From Candidatus Gastranaerophilales bacterium (GTDB lineage Bacteria; Cyanobacteriota; Vampirovibrionia; Gastranaerophilales; Gastranaerophilaceae): DNA of 39,003 nucleotides. The translations under genes were made by a program, and so were the position numbers. Positions 1 to 6,625 of this stretch are shown piece by piece. Each line of letters starts with the position of its first letter. Positions within the stretch are counted from its first letter, which is position 1. The stretch spans positions 1 to 39,003 of the forward strand of contig CALUWF010000014.1 in the NCBI GenBank assembly GCA_944324405.1, read 5' to 3'. The notes beneath the pieces were generated by a model. It was not told the DNA's origin. It made no database searches and saw only the letters and a list, made by a program, of their open reading frames with translations.

Positions 1-185
1 GAGCAAGACCGCAAGGCGCAACCATCGATAGGCGACGTAGGAGCGCAAGGGCAAAGCCCTGAGCACCACAGGAGCAAAACAAAGCAAACGATACATACTA
101 ACATACACAATTAATAAGATCCTGAAACACCAAGTAGGGGCGTAAAATCTCGTTTCGGCTTTGCCTCAACGAATTTTCCAGCCAG

Positions 186-276
186 TTCAGGATGACAGTA
201 CATTGAATTCAGGATGACGGTACATTGGGTCGGGATGACGGAATAAAAGAATTCAAGATGACAAAATTGAACATTG
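186..276. repeat. Degenerate tandem array, about 22-bp period
   Basis: Four copies of a unit built on TTCAGGATGAC followed by a run ending in ACATTG. The core GATGAC starts at 191, 213, 234 and 257, giving spacings of 22, 21 and 23. The first two copies are almost identical, the third is cut short, and the fourth is diverged (TTCAAGATGAC). A partial inverted partner, GATCCTGAA, lies upstream at about 119-127. No open frame runs through it. It looks like a decayed intergenic repeat, not a CRISPR. Confidence 0.65.
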
Positions 277-382
277 TAAATTTTAACGGGGCATTTGTTC
301 CCTTATAAATTACTTCTCAGGTGTCTTGGATTATTGGCGCTCCTCACTTTTTGACTTCGTTTTAAAATTTTAAAGAAATTTT

Positions 383-401
383 GTCACTTCGTCAAAGTGA
401 C
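383..401. other. Short perfect hairpin in the left intergenic region
   Basis: GTCACTT and AAGTGAC form a 7-bp stem around a 5-base loop. A second inverted pair, GGGCGT (408-413) and ACGCCC (426-431), follows directly. There is no clean T-run, so a terminator role is not supported. It is probably part of the repeat-like patch. Confidence 0.4.
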
Positions 402-537
402 TCGCATGGGCGTTCACTTCGTTACACGCCCGCACAAAATCCGTTTCGTATCTTAATTCTTTCGGGGCGCGCTCCAGGTAGGTATACAAAAAATATCTAG
501 CAACAGTGCCCCGTTTTTTTAAGATAGAAACAACTTT

Positions 538-1380
538 TTACGCATCAGCGGAGCCGTAGTGTTTCAAATAAGCGCTTGCGCCCATAAGGTTTGACTCTTT
601 TACCTCATTTTCACGTCTTTTCAACATATCCTCAGGCGTGCTGCATAGGTTTTCATCGCGATACACAATCCCCGCGCGCGTTTTCATTAATCCAAAATCT
701 TTATCATCAAGCGCTACAAGATTTTCGGCCCAAAATAAAACATCTTTATTAAGAGCCGCCGCACTAAGATACGAATGCCCTTTTTCATCGAGAGCTTTTG
801 CAAGAAAAAAACCGTTTGAATAAAGGGCGTTTCGCACAGGCAGTGCACTTGAATATGTTACAAGCACGCCTTTGGGCTTCATAAGACGTTTTAACTCTTT
901 AAAAAAATCGTAAGACCAAAGGGTCGGCAGCTTGTTTGGGGCAAAGGCATCAAGAAAAATCACGTCATAGCGTTCATTAAGGCCTTTTATGCTTTTTCTT
1001 GCATCGTCAATGTAAAAATTTATTTTTGACTTACCCAAAGTGCGCTTAGCGCAAAGAAATTCATTTATCTTTGGGTCGAAAAACTCTGCCTCTTTTGAAT
1101 ATCGAACAAGCTCTTCATCCCATTCAAGCGCATCTATTGTGATATCACAATTTTTATAAAAAACAAGGGCGTTTTTTGAATTGTACCCGATACCGTAACA
1201 AATATCCAAAACCCTTATACTGCTGGCTTTTTGAGTTCTTTTTTCAAAGGCTGAGGGGATAATAAATTTTTCAATACTTTCTTTTTGCGCGCCCTCTTTT
1301 GAATGGTAAATTTCATCCAGTTCTCTGTTATAAAGCCCTATTGAGCCGTCTTTTGTTCTAAAAATTTCAGCGTTTTTCAT
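538..1380 (-). CDS. mnmD: MnmD-type tRNA 5-aminomethyl-2-thiouridine methyltransferase
   Basis: SAM-dependent methyltransferase of the MnmC N-terminal family (Methyltransf_30). It completes the wobble-uridine modification started by MnmE/MnmG (MnmG is encoded at 28679). The Rossmann motif I is at residues 57-67 (VLDICYGIGYN), an acidic DDAR follows near 125, and the family signature DAFAPNKLPTLW is at 144-155. At 280 residues it lacks the FAD-dependent oxidase domain of two-domain MnmC, so it is the stand-alone methyltransferase form. No Shine-Dalgarno precedes the ATG. Instead a TATAAT lies 7 bases upstream, suggesting a leaderless transcript. It sits just past the terminator of the leftward transporter operon and is probably transcribed alone. 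Family assignment is firm; the exact substrate in vivo is inferred. Confidence 0.88.
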   Translation of the reverse strand: MKNAEIFRTKDGSIGLYNRELDEIYHSKEGAQKESIEKFIIPSAFEKRTQKASSIRVLDICYGIGYNSKNALVFYKNCDITIDALEWDEELVRYSKEAEFFDPKINEFLCAKRTLGKSKINFYIDDARKSIKGLNERYDVIFLDAFAPNKLPTLWSYDFFKELKRLMKPKGVLVTYSSALPVRNALYSNGFFLAKALDEKGHSYLSAAALNKDVLFWAENLVALDDKDFGLMKTRAGIVYRDENLCSTPEDMLKRRENEVKESNLMGASAYLKHYGSADA

Positions 1381-1387
1381 AAAAATT

Positions 1388-1393
1388 ATTATA
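1388..1393 (-). promoter_or_regulatory. -10 box of mnmD, almost touching the start codon
   Basis: On the minus strand TATAAT ends 7 bases before the A of the mnmD ATG. Transcription would start at or next to the start codon. No good -35 is visible because the upstream bases form the preceding terminator stem. Confidence 0.45.
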
Positions 1394-1439
1394 CAAAAAA
1401 GAAAAATAGGAGGACGAAAAATATTGCGTCCTCCTATTG
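1394..1439 (-). terminator. Rho-independent terminator of the transporter operon
   Basis: A perfect 12-bp inverted repeat (AATAGGAGGACG at 1406-1417 and its complement at 1428-1439) encloses a 10-base loop. On the minus strand it is followed by a T-rich tract. It lies 17 bases after the 33-codon gene and ends the leftward transcript before mnmD. Confidence 0.85.
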
Positions 1440-1455
1440 TCGTCTTTTAAACTTT

Positions 1456-1557
1456 TCAATTTAAAAGCTTTGCAAGAATTGCCATAAATATTACCATTGC
1501 AACAAATAGGGCAATTCCTATAATTGCGTCTTTGTTATTGTGTTTAAATTCGCTCAA
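1456..1557 (-). CDS. 33-residue single-span membrane protein
   Basis: A short frame between the transporter stop and the operon terminator. It starts with TTG, preceded by a GGGGGA Shine-Dalgarno with tight spacing, and ends with TGA. The product begins with a polar stretch (MSEFKHNNKD), continues into a hydrophobic helix rich in I, A, V, F and M (roughly residues 11-29), and ends KLLN. This polar-then-hydrophobic pattern and the position just before the terminator argue for a real gene co-transcribed with the transporter. It may be a small accessory subunit or regulator. I recognise no family. The unusual TTG start and short length are the main doubts. Confidence 0.6.
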   Translation of the reverse strand: MSEFKHNNKDAIIGIALFVAMVIFMAILAKLLN

Positions 1558-1571
1558 AATTCCCCCGCTTT

Positions 1572-2900
1572 CTATCTTAAAAATCTAAGGTAGATATATG
1601 CAGTACTTAAAACAAGCGAAATAAGCACACAGACACTGCCGTATTTCATAAATTGCATAAAGCCTATCGGATGTCCTTTATTGGCGGCATTTTCACTAAC
1701 ATAAACGTTTGCTGCGGCACCAATTATGGTCAAGTTTCCGCCCAGGCAAGCGCCCAGAGATAAACACCACCAGATAGGATAAGCATATGCACTGCCCAAT
1801 TCGCGCTCGATTTCGGCAATCAAAGGTGCCATTGTCGCTGTATAGGGAATATTGTCTATAAAGCCGGAAGCAATTCCCGATACCCATAACACAAGAGAGC
1901 ATGTAAGCGCTTTTGAGCCTTGTGTTACGTCAATCAGCCACTGTGCCATAAGTTTAATACCGCCTGAGGCTTCAAGTGCACCGATTATGATAAACAAACC
2001 GATAAAGAAGAAAATTGCATTCCATTCAACATCGCGAAGGATGTCTGTGGGCTTTTCAAATATTAAAAGCAAACATGCGCCAAGCATTGCAACGGTGCTT
2101 GTTTCAAGATGTAATTTATCATGAAGCACAAAACCAAGTATCACAAGGAATAAAACAACCATGGAACGGATTAAAAGCGGGATATCTTCAATTGTTTTTG
2201 AATTATCAATTTCCATAACGGATTTCATTTTTTCTTCCGTTGTTGTCAGCTGTTTTTTAAACATAAAATACATAGCGCCCACAACGGCAAACAAAATCAC
2301 AAAAACAATGCCCGTTAATTCTTTTATAAAGTCCATAAAAGAAAATCCTGCGGCTGAGCCTATGATGATATTTGGCGGATCGCCGATTAAAGTTGCGGTA
2401 CCGCCGATATTTGAAGCAAAAATCTCAACAATTAAATAAGGAAGCGGATTTATATCCAGTTTTTTTGCAATTACAAAAGTAATGGGCAAAATTAAAATAA
2501 CCGTTGTAACGTTGTCTAAAAGTGCGCTTACCACAGCCGTAAAAATACCCATGGTAAAAAGTATTTTAACAGGGTGGCCTTTTGTAAATTTTAAAAGTTC
2601 ATTTGCAATCCAGTTGAAAACTCCGCTCCTTGTCGTTATTGCAACGATAATCATCATTGAAACAAGCAGGAATATTACGTTAAAGTCAATAAAATTAACA
2701 TAATAGTGCGGATTTATCGCGCCATCGAGCGTTTTTGTCTGGCTTACAAGATTTAATAAAATCGCAATAACCGCGCCTATGAGCGCTATTGTAACCTTAG
2801 GGATTTTTTCAAGCGCTATAAAAATATAGGCAATGATTAAAAGCCCTGCGCTAAATGCCACCGCATTTGCGCTCACAAATGTTTGAAAAGTTTCTAACAT
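1572..2900 (-). CDS. ArsB/NhaD-type ion transporter (COG1055)
   Basis: An integral membrane permease of the ion transporter superfamily, 442 residues with about 11-12 hydrophobic segments. Both inverted halves show the family signature: the first half has DNVTTVILILP followed by GGTATLIGDPPN (around 130-175), the second has DNIPYTATMAPLI followed by GGNLTIIGAAANV near the C-terminus. These are typical of NhaD Na+/H+ antiporters and ArsB-like proteins; sequence alone does not settle the substrate. A GGGAGA ribosome site precedes the ATG. The gene lies 3 bases after an OadG-like protein and 14 bases before a 33-residue membrane protein, so the three are likely one transcript. An OadG neighbour fits sodium handling, but this is inference. 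Confidence 0.85.
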   Translation of the reverse strand: MLETFQTFVSANAVAFSAGLLIIAYIFIALEKIPKVTIALIGAVIAILLNLVSQTKTLDGAINPHYYVNFIDFNVIFLLVSMMIIVAITTRSGVFNWIANELLKFTKGHPVKILFTMGIFTAVVSALLDNVTTVILILPITFVIAKKLDINPLPYLIVEIFASNIGGTATLIGDPPNIIIGSAAGFSFMDFIKELTGIVFVILFAVVGAMYFMFKKQLTTTEEKMKSVMEIDNSKTIEDIPLLIRSMVVLFLVILGFVLHDKLHLETSTVAMLGACLLLIFEKPTDILRDVEWNAIFFFIGLFIIIGALEASGGIKLMAQWLIDVTQGSKALTCSLVLWVSGIASGFIDNIPYTATMAPLIAEIERELGSAYAYPIWWCLSLGACLGGNLTIIGAAANVYVSENAANKGHPIGFMQFMKYGSVCVLISLVLSTAYIYLRFLR

Positions 2901-2903
2901 AGG

Positions 2904-3158
2904 CTATCTCCCGCTTCTTTGCATATTAAGTACTGCCGCAATTGCAACCGCAATTGCTTCTTCTTCGCCTGTTGCGCTCGATTTTTTCTTAACCGGCTCT
3001 TCAACAACTTTGGGCGGGAATTTTTTGTTTAAATACCTTACAATAAAAGAAGTTAAATCCATTGCATAAACCATAATGGTTAAAAATGCAAATACTACCG
3101 CCATTCCGACAATTGTAATAATAACGCCGTCAATTGTCGCTTGAACTAAATTTTCCAT
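2904..3158 (-). CDS. OadG-family small membrane subunit (decarboxylase gamma-like), orphan
   Basis: An 84-residue protein with one N-terminal membrane span (about 9-31) carrying the GMAVVFAFLTIMVY pattern of oxaloacetate decarboxylase gamma chains, then a basic/proline linker, then EEEAIAVAIAAV, a C-terminal element common in this family. In known pumps OadG anchors the biotin-carrying alpha subunit to the beta sodium pump. Neither partner is encoded here. The gene instead precedes an ArsB/NhaD transporter by 3 bases. A strong AAGGAGA ribosome site marks the start. It may be a repurposed assembly or stability subunit, or act in trans with a decarboxylase elsewhere. Confidence 0.75.
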   Translation of the reverse strand: MENLVQATIDGVIITIVGMAVVFAFLTIMVYAMDLTSFIVRYLNKKFPPKVVEEPVKKKSSATGEEEAIAVAIAAVLNMQRSGR

Positions 3159-3204
3159 TTTATTCTCCTTTATACCTTAAATAAATTTTGCGTCGAAGGC
3201 CTTT

Positions 3205-3564
3205 TTAAGGCGCTCTTGCGCATATCTTTTTATGGTATGCAGGTGAAATATTATAAACTAACAGTGAATTTTCAAATTTATTTTTTATTTTCCGTGCGCT
3301 ATATAATCTAAAATTTGATGCGGGGGCACCACTTGAAGCATTTTGCAAATTCTTATTTAAAAAATTGGATTTTGAAATAATGTTTTGGCAAACAAAATGC
3401 AAATCATTCTGTGCTTTTTGAAGTGTGCCGTTTTGAGGATTAAAAACCGAATACGTGCTTTTGCATGAAAAATGCGGATTAGAATTTTCATGTGCAATTG
3501 AGCCAAACGCGCAGTACGCAAAAAGCTGAATGCATATAAACAAAAATGTAAACAAAATCCTCAT
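3205..3564 (-). CDS. Small secreted protein of unknown function
   Basis: A 119-residue protein with a clear N-terminal signal peptide (short basic start, hydrophobic core to about residue 20, cleavage probably near AFGSIA). The mature part is rich in N, S and K and has two cysteines (in FSCKS and FVCQN) that could form one disulfide once exported. I recognise no family. The start has no Shine-Dalgarno; a TATAGAAT sequence ends 6 bases before the ATG, so it may have its own near-leaderless promoter although it lies only 20 bases after the activase gene. It could be a fast-evolving lineage-specific gene. Confidence is mainly in the signal peptide. Confidence 0.55.
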   Translation of the reverse strand: MRILFTFLFICIQLFAYCAFGSIAHENSNPHFSCKSTYSVFNPQNGTLQKAQNDLHFVCQNIISKSNFLNKNLQNASSGAPASNFRLYSARKIKNKFENSLLVYNISPAYHKKICARAP

Positions 3565-3584
3565 AGGAATATTCTATACTTAAA

Positions 3585-4259
3585 TCATCTTTGTTGCAAG
3601 GTAAGACCGTCGACAAGAACAAAACGCCCTAAAGGCAGGACTTCGCAATAATTTTGAAGAGAATCGATAAAACATTTATTTTCGCAAAATCCTCCCGATA
3701 TGCAGATTTTATCAGGATTTTTTGCAAAATTATAAGCGTTATAAGCAATTCCATGGATAAATTTTGAAATCGCAACAGAGGGGCAAAGTCCGCAGGATAT
3801 ATCATCCATTATTTTTTCCAGACCGAAAATTCCGCATGTCACCGGGTATTTTTCTTTTGTAAACTTTAAATCTTCAATTTTTACATCGTAAAATTTTAAA
3901 AGCATTTCAATTGTCGCACCGGTTGCGGCGGCACAGCTTGTATTCCAGTCCATATCCGAAAATTTGCCGTTTTTGAATTTGACCCATTTAGCATCACGCG
4001 AGCCTAAATCCAATGCACAAAAATCGTTTTGCAGATAAATTTTAGCCCCGCGTGCAAGCGCAACAACCTCGTTTTCATAGTTTTCAGCGCTTTTGTCGCT
4101 TGTGTGTCCGGTTGTCTTTTCGTAATTTATCTTAAACTCTCTTGCCTCTTTTGTTTTGTAAATGTTGTATTTGCGCTTTCCGCAAGGCATAATTTCAAGG
4201 ATTTTTGACCATGTGGTTCCTGCGTCAATATAGTATTTTGAATTTTCATTTACAATCAT
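3585..4259 (-). CDS. 2-hydroxyacyl-CoA dehydratase-type activase (BadF/BcrA/HgdC ATPase)
   Basis: An ASKHA-fold ATPase of the HgdC/BadF class. These proteins use ATP hydrolysis to push a low-potential electron into a partner iron-sulfur enzyme. Visible motifs: IDAGTTWSK (11-19, phosphate 1), ALDLGSRDAKW (82-92, matching IDIGGQDSK), NTSCAAATGA (106-115), TCGIFGLEKI (141-150) and ISGGFCENK (187-195). C109 and C142 align with the two cysteines that hold the inter-subunit [4Fe-4S] cluster in HgdC, so the electron-donor machinery looks intact. At 224 residues it is somewhat shorter than usual (about 255). Its ATG overlaps the stop of the HgdB-like gene (ATGA), implying coupled synthesis. The acceptor is unknown; the corrinoid activator RACo belongs to the same superfamily. 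Confidence 0.82.
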   Translation of the reverse strand: MIVNENSKYYIDAGTTWSKILEIMPCGKRKYNIYKTKEAREFKINYEKTTGHTSDKSAENYENEVVALARGAKIYLQNDFCALDLGSRDAKWVKFKNGKFSDMDWNTSCAAATGATIEMLLKFYDVKIEDLKFTKEKYPVTCGIFGLEKIMDDISCGLCPSVAISKFIHGIAYNAYNFAKNPDKICISGGFCENKCFIDSLQNYCEVLPLGRFVLVDGLTLQQR

Positions 4260-4990
4260 CTTAACCTCAAAAACGCTTCAATTTTAGCATAAGCGGAACT
4301 TGAAGGCGTACCGTCGATTTCAATGTATAATCCGTTGTACTTTTGTGCAAGATACTTTGCAAGTACGTTTTTAGCACAAAAAGTCTGCGCAAAAAAGACC
4401 GTAGGCAAATCTTTTTCAACATACATCTCAAGTTCTAAATTTGCCGGATTTTTAGCCTCTACACATCTGCTCCAGCCGAAAACATGCGTTTCCGGCGGAA
4501 AAATATCGCAGATTGAAAGGTCGTTTGGCGGAACTCCCCAAAAACCAAAACGCGCGCGCGAAGGCTTAAGGTGGGAATAATCTCTCTGTGCCACAATGTT
4601 TGCGGTAATTATTGAAAGTTTATCTTTAAGCGCAAGAGAACTTTTGCACACGGGCACATCGCACAGATTTTCAAGAGGCGAAACATCTTCAAAATAAGAA
4701 ATTTCAACATCAAAGCCCGCATTTTTAAGTAATTGTGCCGCAAAAAATCCGCTGTCGCATTTGTCCTTGCCGACTGCGGCGAGGATTTTTATAATTTTAT
4801 CTTTAAGGTAAAAAGCGTTGTCAAAAATGTTTTTAATTATCCCGCAATAAGCATCAGGCGTGGATTTAGAGGACGGATAGCCAAAGTTAATATCCAAATC
4901 CACCCAATTTGCGCCCGGGTATTTTTGTTTTGTCTTTTTAATTAAATCAGGGTGCGGATAGCCCCAAAAAGCAATTATATCCTTTTTCAT
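4256..4990 (-). CDS. Short HgdB/D-component-like protein (2-hydroxyacyl-CoA dehydratase family)
   Basis: A 244-residue protein that I assign to the 2-hydroxyglutaryl-CoA dehydratase D-component family. GFWGVPPNDL (149-158) plus a following SRC resembles the family's P-x-x-DL...C region, and the C-terminus (YIEIDGTPSSSAYAKIEAF) matches the usual ETD-spsa-RIEAF ending. It is much shorter than true dehydratase subunits (about 380-480). A second FWGxPxxDL at 8-16 suggests an internal duplication. It has eight cysteines, several of which could bind an iron-sulfur cluster. It overlaps gcvPA upstream by ATGA and the activase downstream by ATGA. The pair likely forms an ATP-driven reductase of unknown target. 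Confidence in the family is moderate and in the function low. Confidence 0.65.
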   Translation of the reverse strand: MKKDIIAFWGYPHPDLIKKTKQKYPGANWVDLDINFGYPSSKSTPDAYCGIIKNIFDNAFYLKDKIIKILAAVGKDKCDSGFFAAQLLKNAGFDVEISYFEDVSPLENLCDVPVCKSSLALKDKLSIITANIVAQRDYSHLKPSRARFGFWGVPPNDLSICDIFPPETHVFGWSRCVEAKNPANLELEMYVEKDLPTVFFAQTFCAKNVLAKYLAQKYNGLYIEIDGTPSSSAYAKIEAFLRLR

Positions 4991-6228
4991 AGGCTTAGAT
5001 ACAAATTAATTTCGTCTTCGTCGTTTAATTCGGTTGCAGCGGTCAAAATCCTTTTATCATCAAGCGCAATTCCGCCCAAAATGCCTTTTTCTTTAAGTTT
5101 TTTAAGGTAGTCATGCGCATTTTGACCGTCTTTTAACTCATACACAAATTCGCAGAAAAAGTTTTTATTTAAAATTTTATAACCCTTTTTGCTCAGCCCT
5201 TGCGCTAATTTATGTGCATTTTTGTATGAGAGTAAATTAACTTCCCTAAAACCGTTTTCGCCAAGAAGGCTTAAATATAAAGCGGCGCAGAGTGCGCAGA
5301 GTGCCTGATTAGAGCATATATTGCTCGTTGCCTTTTCGCGTCTTATGTGCTGTTCGCGCGCTTGCAGGGTTAATACATAAGCGTCCCTGCCTTCTCTGTC
5401 TACTGTTTTGCCTGCAATACGCCCCGGAAGTTGGCGTTTATATTCATCTCTGCAACAGATAAACCCGCCGTAAGCCCCGCCAAAATTGAGTGCAAGCCCC
5501 AAAGAGCCAAAGTCGCCCACTGTTATATCGCACTTTGGCGGCTCAAAAAGCGCAAGGGAGGAAATATCCGTGCATGCAATAATAAGCTCATCTGCATTTT
5601 TCTGCGGCATTTCAACAATTTCACCAAAGTAATCGGGACTTTGATAGAGTTTACAGGCCAAATCCGTGTCTTTGCACTCATCTGACACAATAAGCTCTAT
5701 ATCTGCCGCAAAAAGATATGTTTTAATGACTTCAAGGTAATTCGGATTAATGTTTTTATTTACAAACGCCTTGTGTTTACGCTTTAGCCTGCATGCCATT
5801 AAAATCGCCTCGGCGCAGGCGCTTGCACCGTCATACACAGACGCATTTGAAACATCCTGGGCACAGAGGTTGCATATCATTGTTTGAAATTCATACATGA
5901 TTTGCAGTGAACCCTGTGAAATTTCAGCCTGATAAGGGGTATAGGCGGATAAAAATTCAAAACGCGAAGAAGTGTCGGCAAGTGCGGACGGGATGAATTT
6001 TTTATAGGCACCGCCGCCTAAAAAACAGGCAGCATCGACATTATTCTTTTTTGAAATTTTTTTTACTTTTTTTAAGGCTTCAAGCTCGCTTTTGGCTTCA
6101 AAAAGAGCAAAATCCTCCATACGCGCGGCTTTTGGCACTACATCGAAAAGCTCGTCGACGTTTTTAATACCGCAGTCGGCGCACATTTGAATGCGCTCTA
6201 AATCGCTTAATGCCTCAAAATTATACAT
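4987..6228 (-). CDS. gcvPA: Glycine dehydrogenase (decarboxylating) subunit 1
   Basis: N-terminal half of the split P-protein of the glycine cleavage system, 413 residues. With GcvPB it decarboxylates glycine and loads the aminomethyl group onto lipoyl-GcvH in the cytoplasm. Family features: FLGGGAYKKFIPSAL and FLSAYTPYQAEISQGSLQIMYEFQTMI (about 68-115), GGAYGGFICC (near 250), PGRIAGKTVD followed by a REQHIRREKATSNICSNQAL-type segment. Its ATG directly abuts the gcvH stop (TAAATG), and its stop overlaps the next start, so translation is coupled. The catalytic PLP-binding half, GcvPB, is encoded 17 kb away at 23006-24436. Slightly shorter than many homologues but all landmarks are present. Confidence 0.93.
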   Translation of the reverse strand: MYNFEALSDLERIQMCADCGIKNVDELFDVVPKAARMEDFALFEAKSELEALKKVKKISKKNNVDAACFLGGGAYKKFIPSALADTSSRFEFLSAYTPYQAEISQGSLQIMYEFQTMICNLCAQDVSNASVYDGASACAEAILMACRLKRKHKAFVNKNINPNYLEVIKTYLFAADIELIVSDECKDTDLACKLYQSPDYFGEIVEMPQKNADELIIACTDISSLALFEPPKCDITVGDFGSLGLALNFGGAYGGFICCRDEYKRQLPGRIAGKTVDREGRDAYVLTLQAREQHIRREKATSNICSNQALCALCAALYLSLLGENGFREVNLLSYKNAHKLAQGLSKKGYKILNKNFFCEFVYELKDGQNAHDYLKKLKEKGILGGIALDDKRILTAATELNDEDEINLYLSL

Positions 6229-6615
6229 TTATACCGCTTCTTCCCTGTAATCTTCGTATTCCAGAAGTCCGAGAGAATCCTGCGCAAAGCTGTCGCTTTG
6301 CGCTTTTACAAGCCAGCCTTTTTCCCAAACATTTTCATTTATCAGCTCGGGCGCATTTATAAGCTCTTCGTTAACTTCTGTAATTTTCCCGCCGATTGGC
6401 ATATAAATTTCACTCGCGGCTTTAACCGATTCAATTGTTGCGAAAACTTCGCCTTTGGCGTATTCACTGCCGCACTCGGGCAATTCGACAAAAACGATGT
6501 CGCCCAATTGTTCAACGGCATAATCAGTAAGACCGATTTTATATGTATCGCCTTCTTCTAAGACCCATTCATGGCTTTTGGAACACAAGATTCCTTCCGG
6601 TGGTTGGATAGTCAA
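6229..6615 (-). CDS. gcvH: Glycine cleavage system H protein
   Basis: A 128-residue lipoyl-carrier protein that shuttles the aminomethyl group between the P, T and L proteins. The lipoylated lysine is K65 in ESVKAASE. The N-terminal HEWVLEEGDTYKIGLTDYA and the DIVFVELPE strand are standard, and LINENVWEKGWL near the end completes the hybrid fold. Length is typical. It lies 10 bases after gcvT and abuts gcvPA, in the middle of the one-carbon operon. No L protein or lipoate ligase is encoded in the window, so those come from elsewhere. Confidence 0.95.
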   Translation of the reverse strand: MTIQPPEGILCSKSHEWVLEEGDTYKIGLTDYAVEQLGDIVFVELPECGSEYAKGEVFATIESVKAASEIYMPIGGKITEVNEELINAPELINENVWEKGWLVKAQSDSFAQDSLGLLEYEDYREEAV

Positions 6616-6625
6616 TTTTTATCTC

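Larger units (their letters stand above)
1..537. other. Intergenic region without a convincing gene; repeat-rich
   Basis: No frame gives a protein with recognisable features. An open frame at the extreme left edge ends at a stop at 109-111, but it is arginine/glutamine-rich low-complexity sequence and could be chance. The left 60 bases are GC-richer and purine-patterned, with a short GGGC-aaa-GCCC hairpin near 50-59. Further in are a degenerate 22-bp tandem array (186-276), a small perfect hairpin (383-401), and a GC-richer patch (320-443) that resembles the right end of the window. It most likely contains dispersed intergenic repeats. Confidence 0.5.

Noticed and set aside
1-111. Tail of a protein gene entering from the left
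   Set aside because: The frame is short, low-complexity and shows no domain. It may be repeat-derived sequence; it cannot be judged without upstream bases.
186-276. CRISPR array
   Set aside because: Copies are short, diverged and directly adjacent at a 22-bp period with no unique 30-40 bp spacers, and no cas genes are present.
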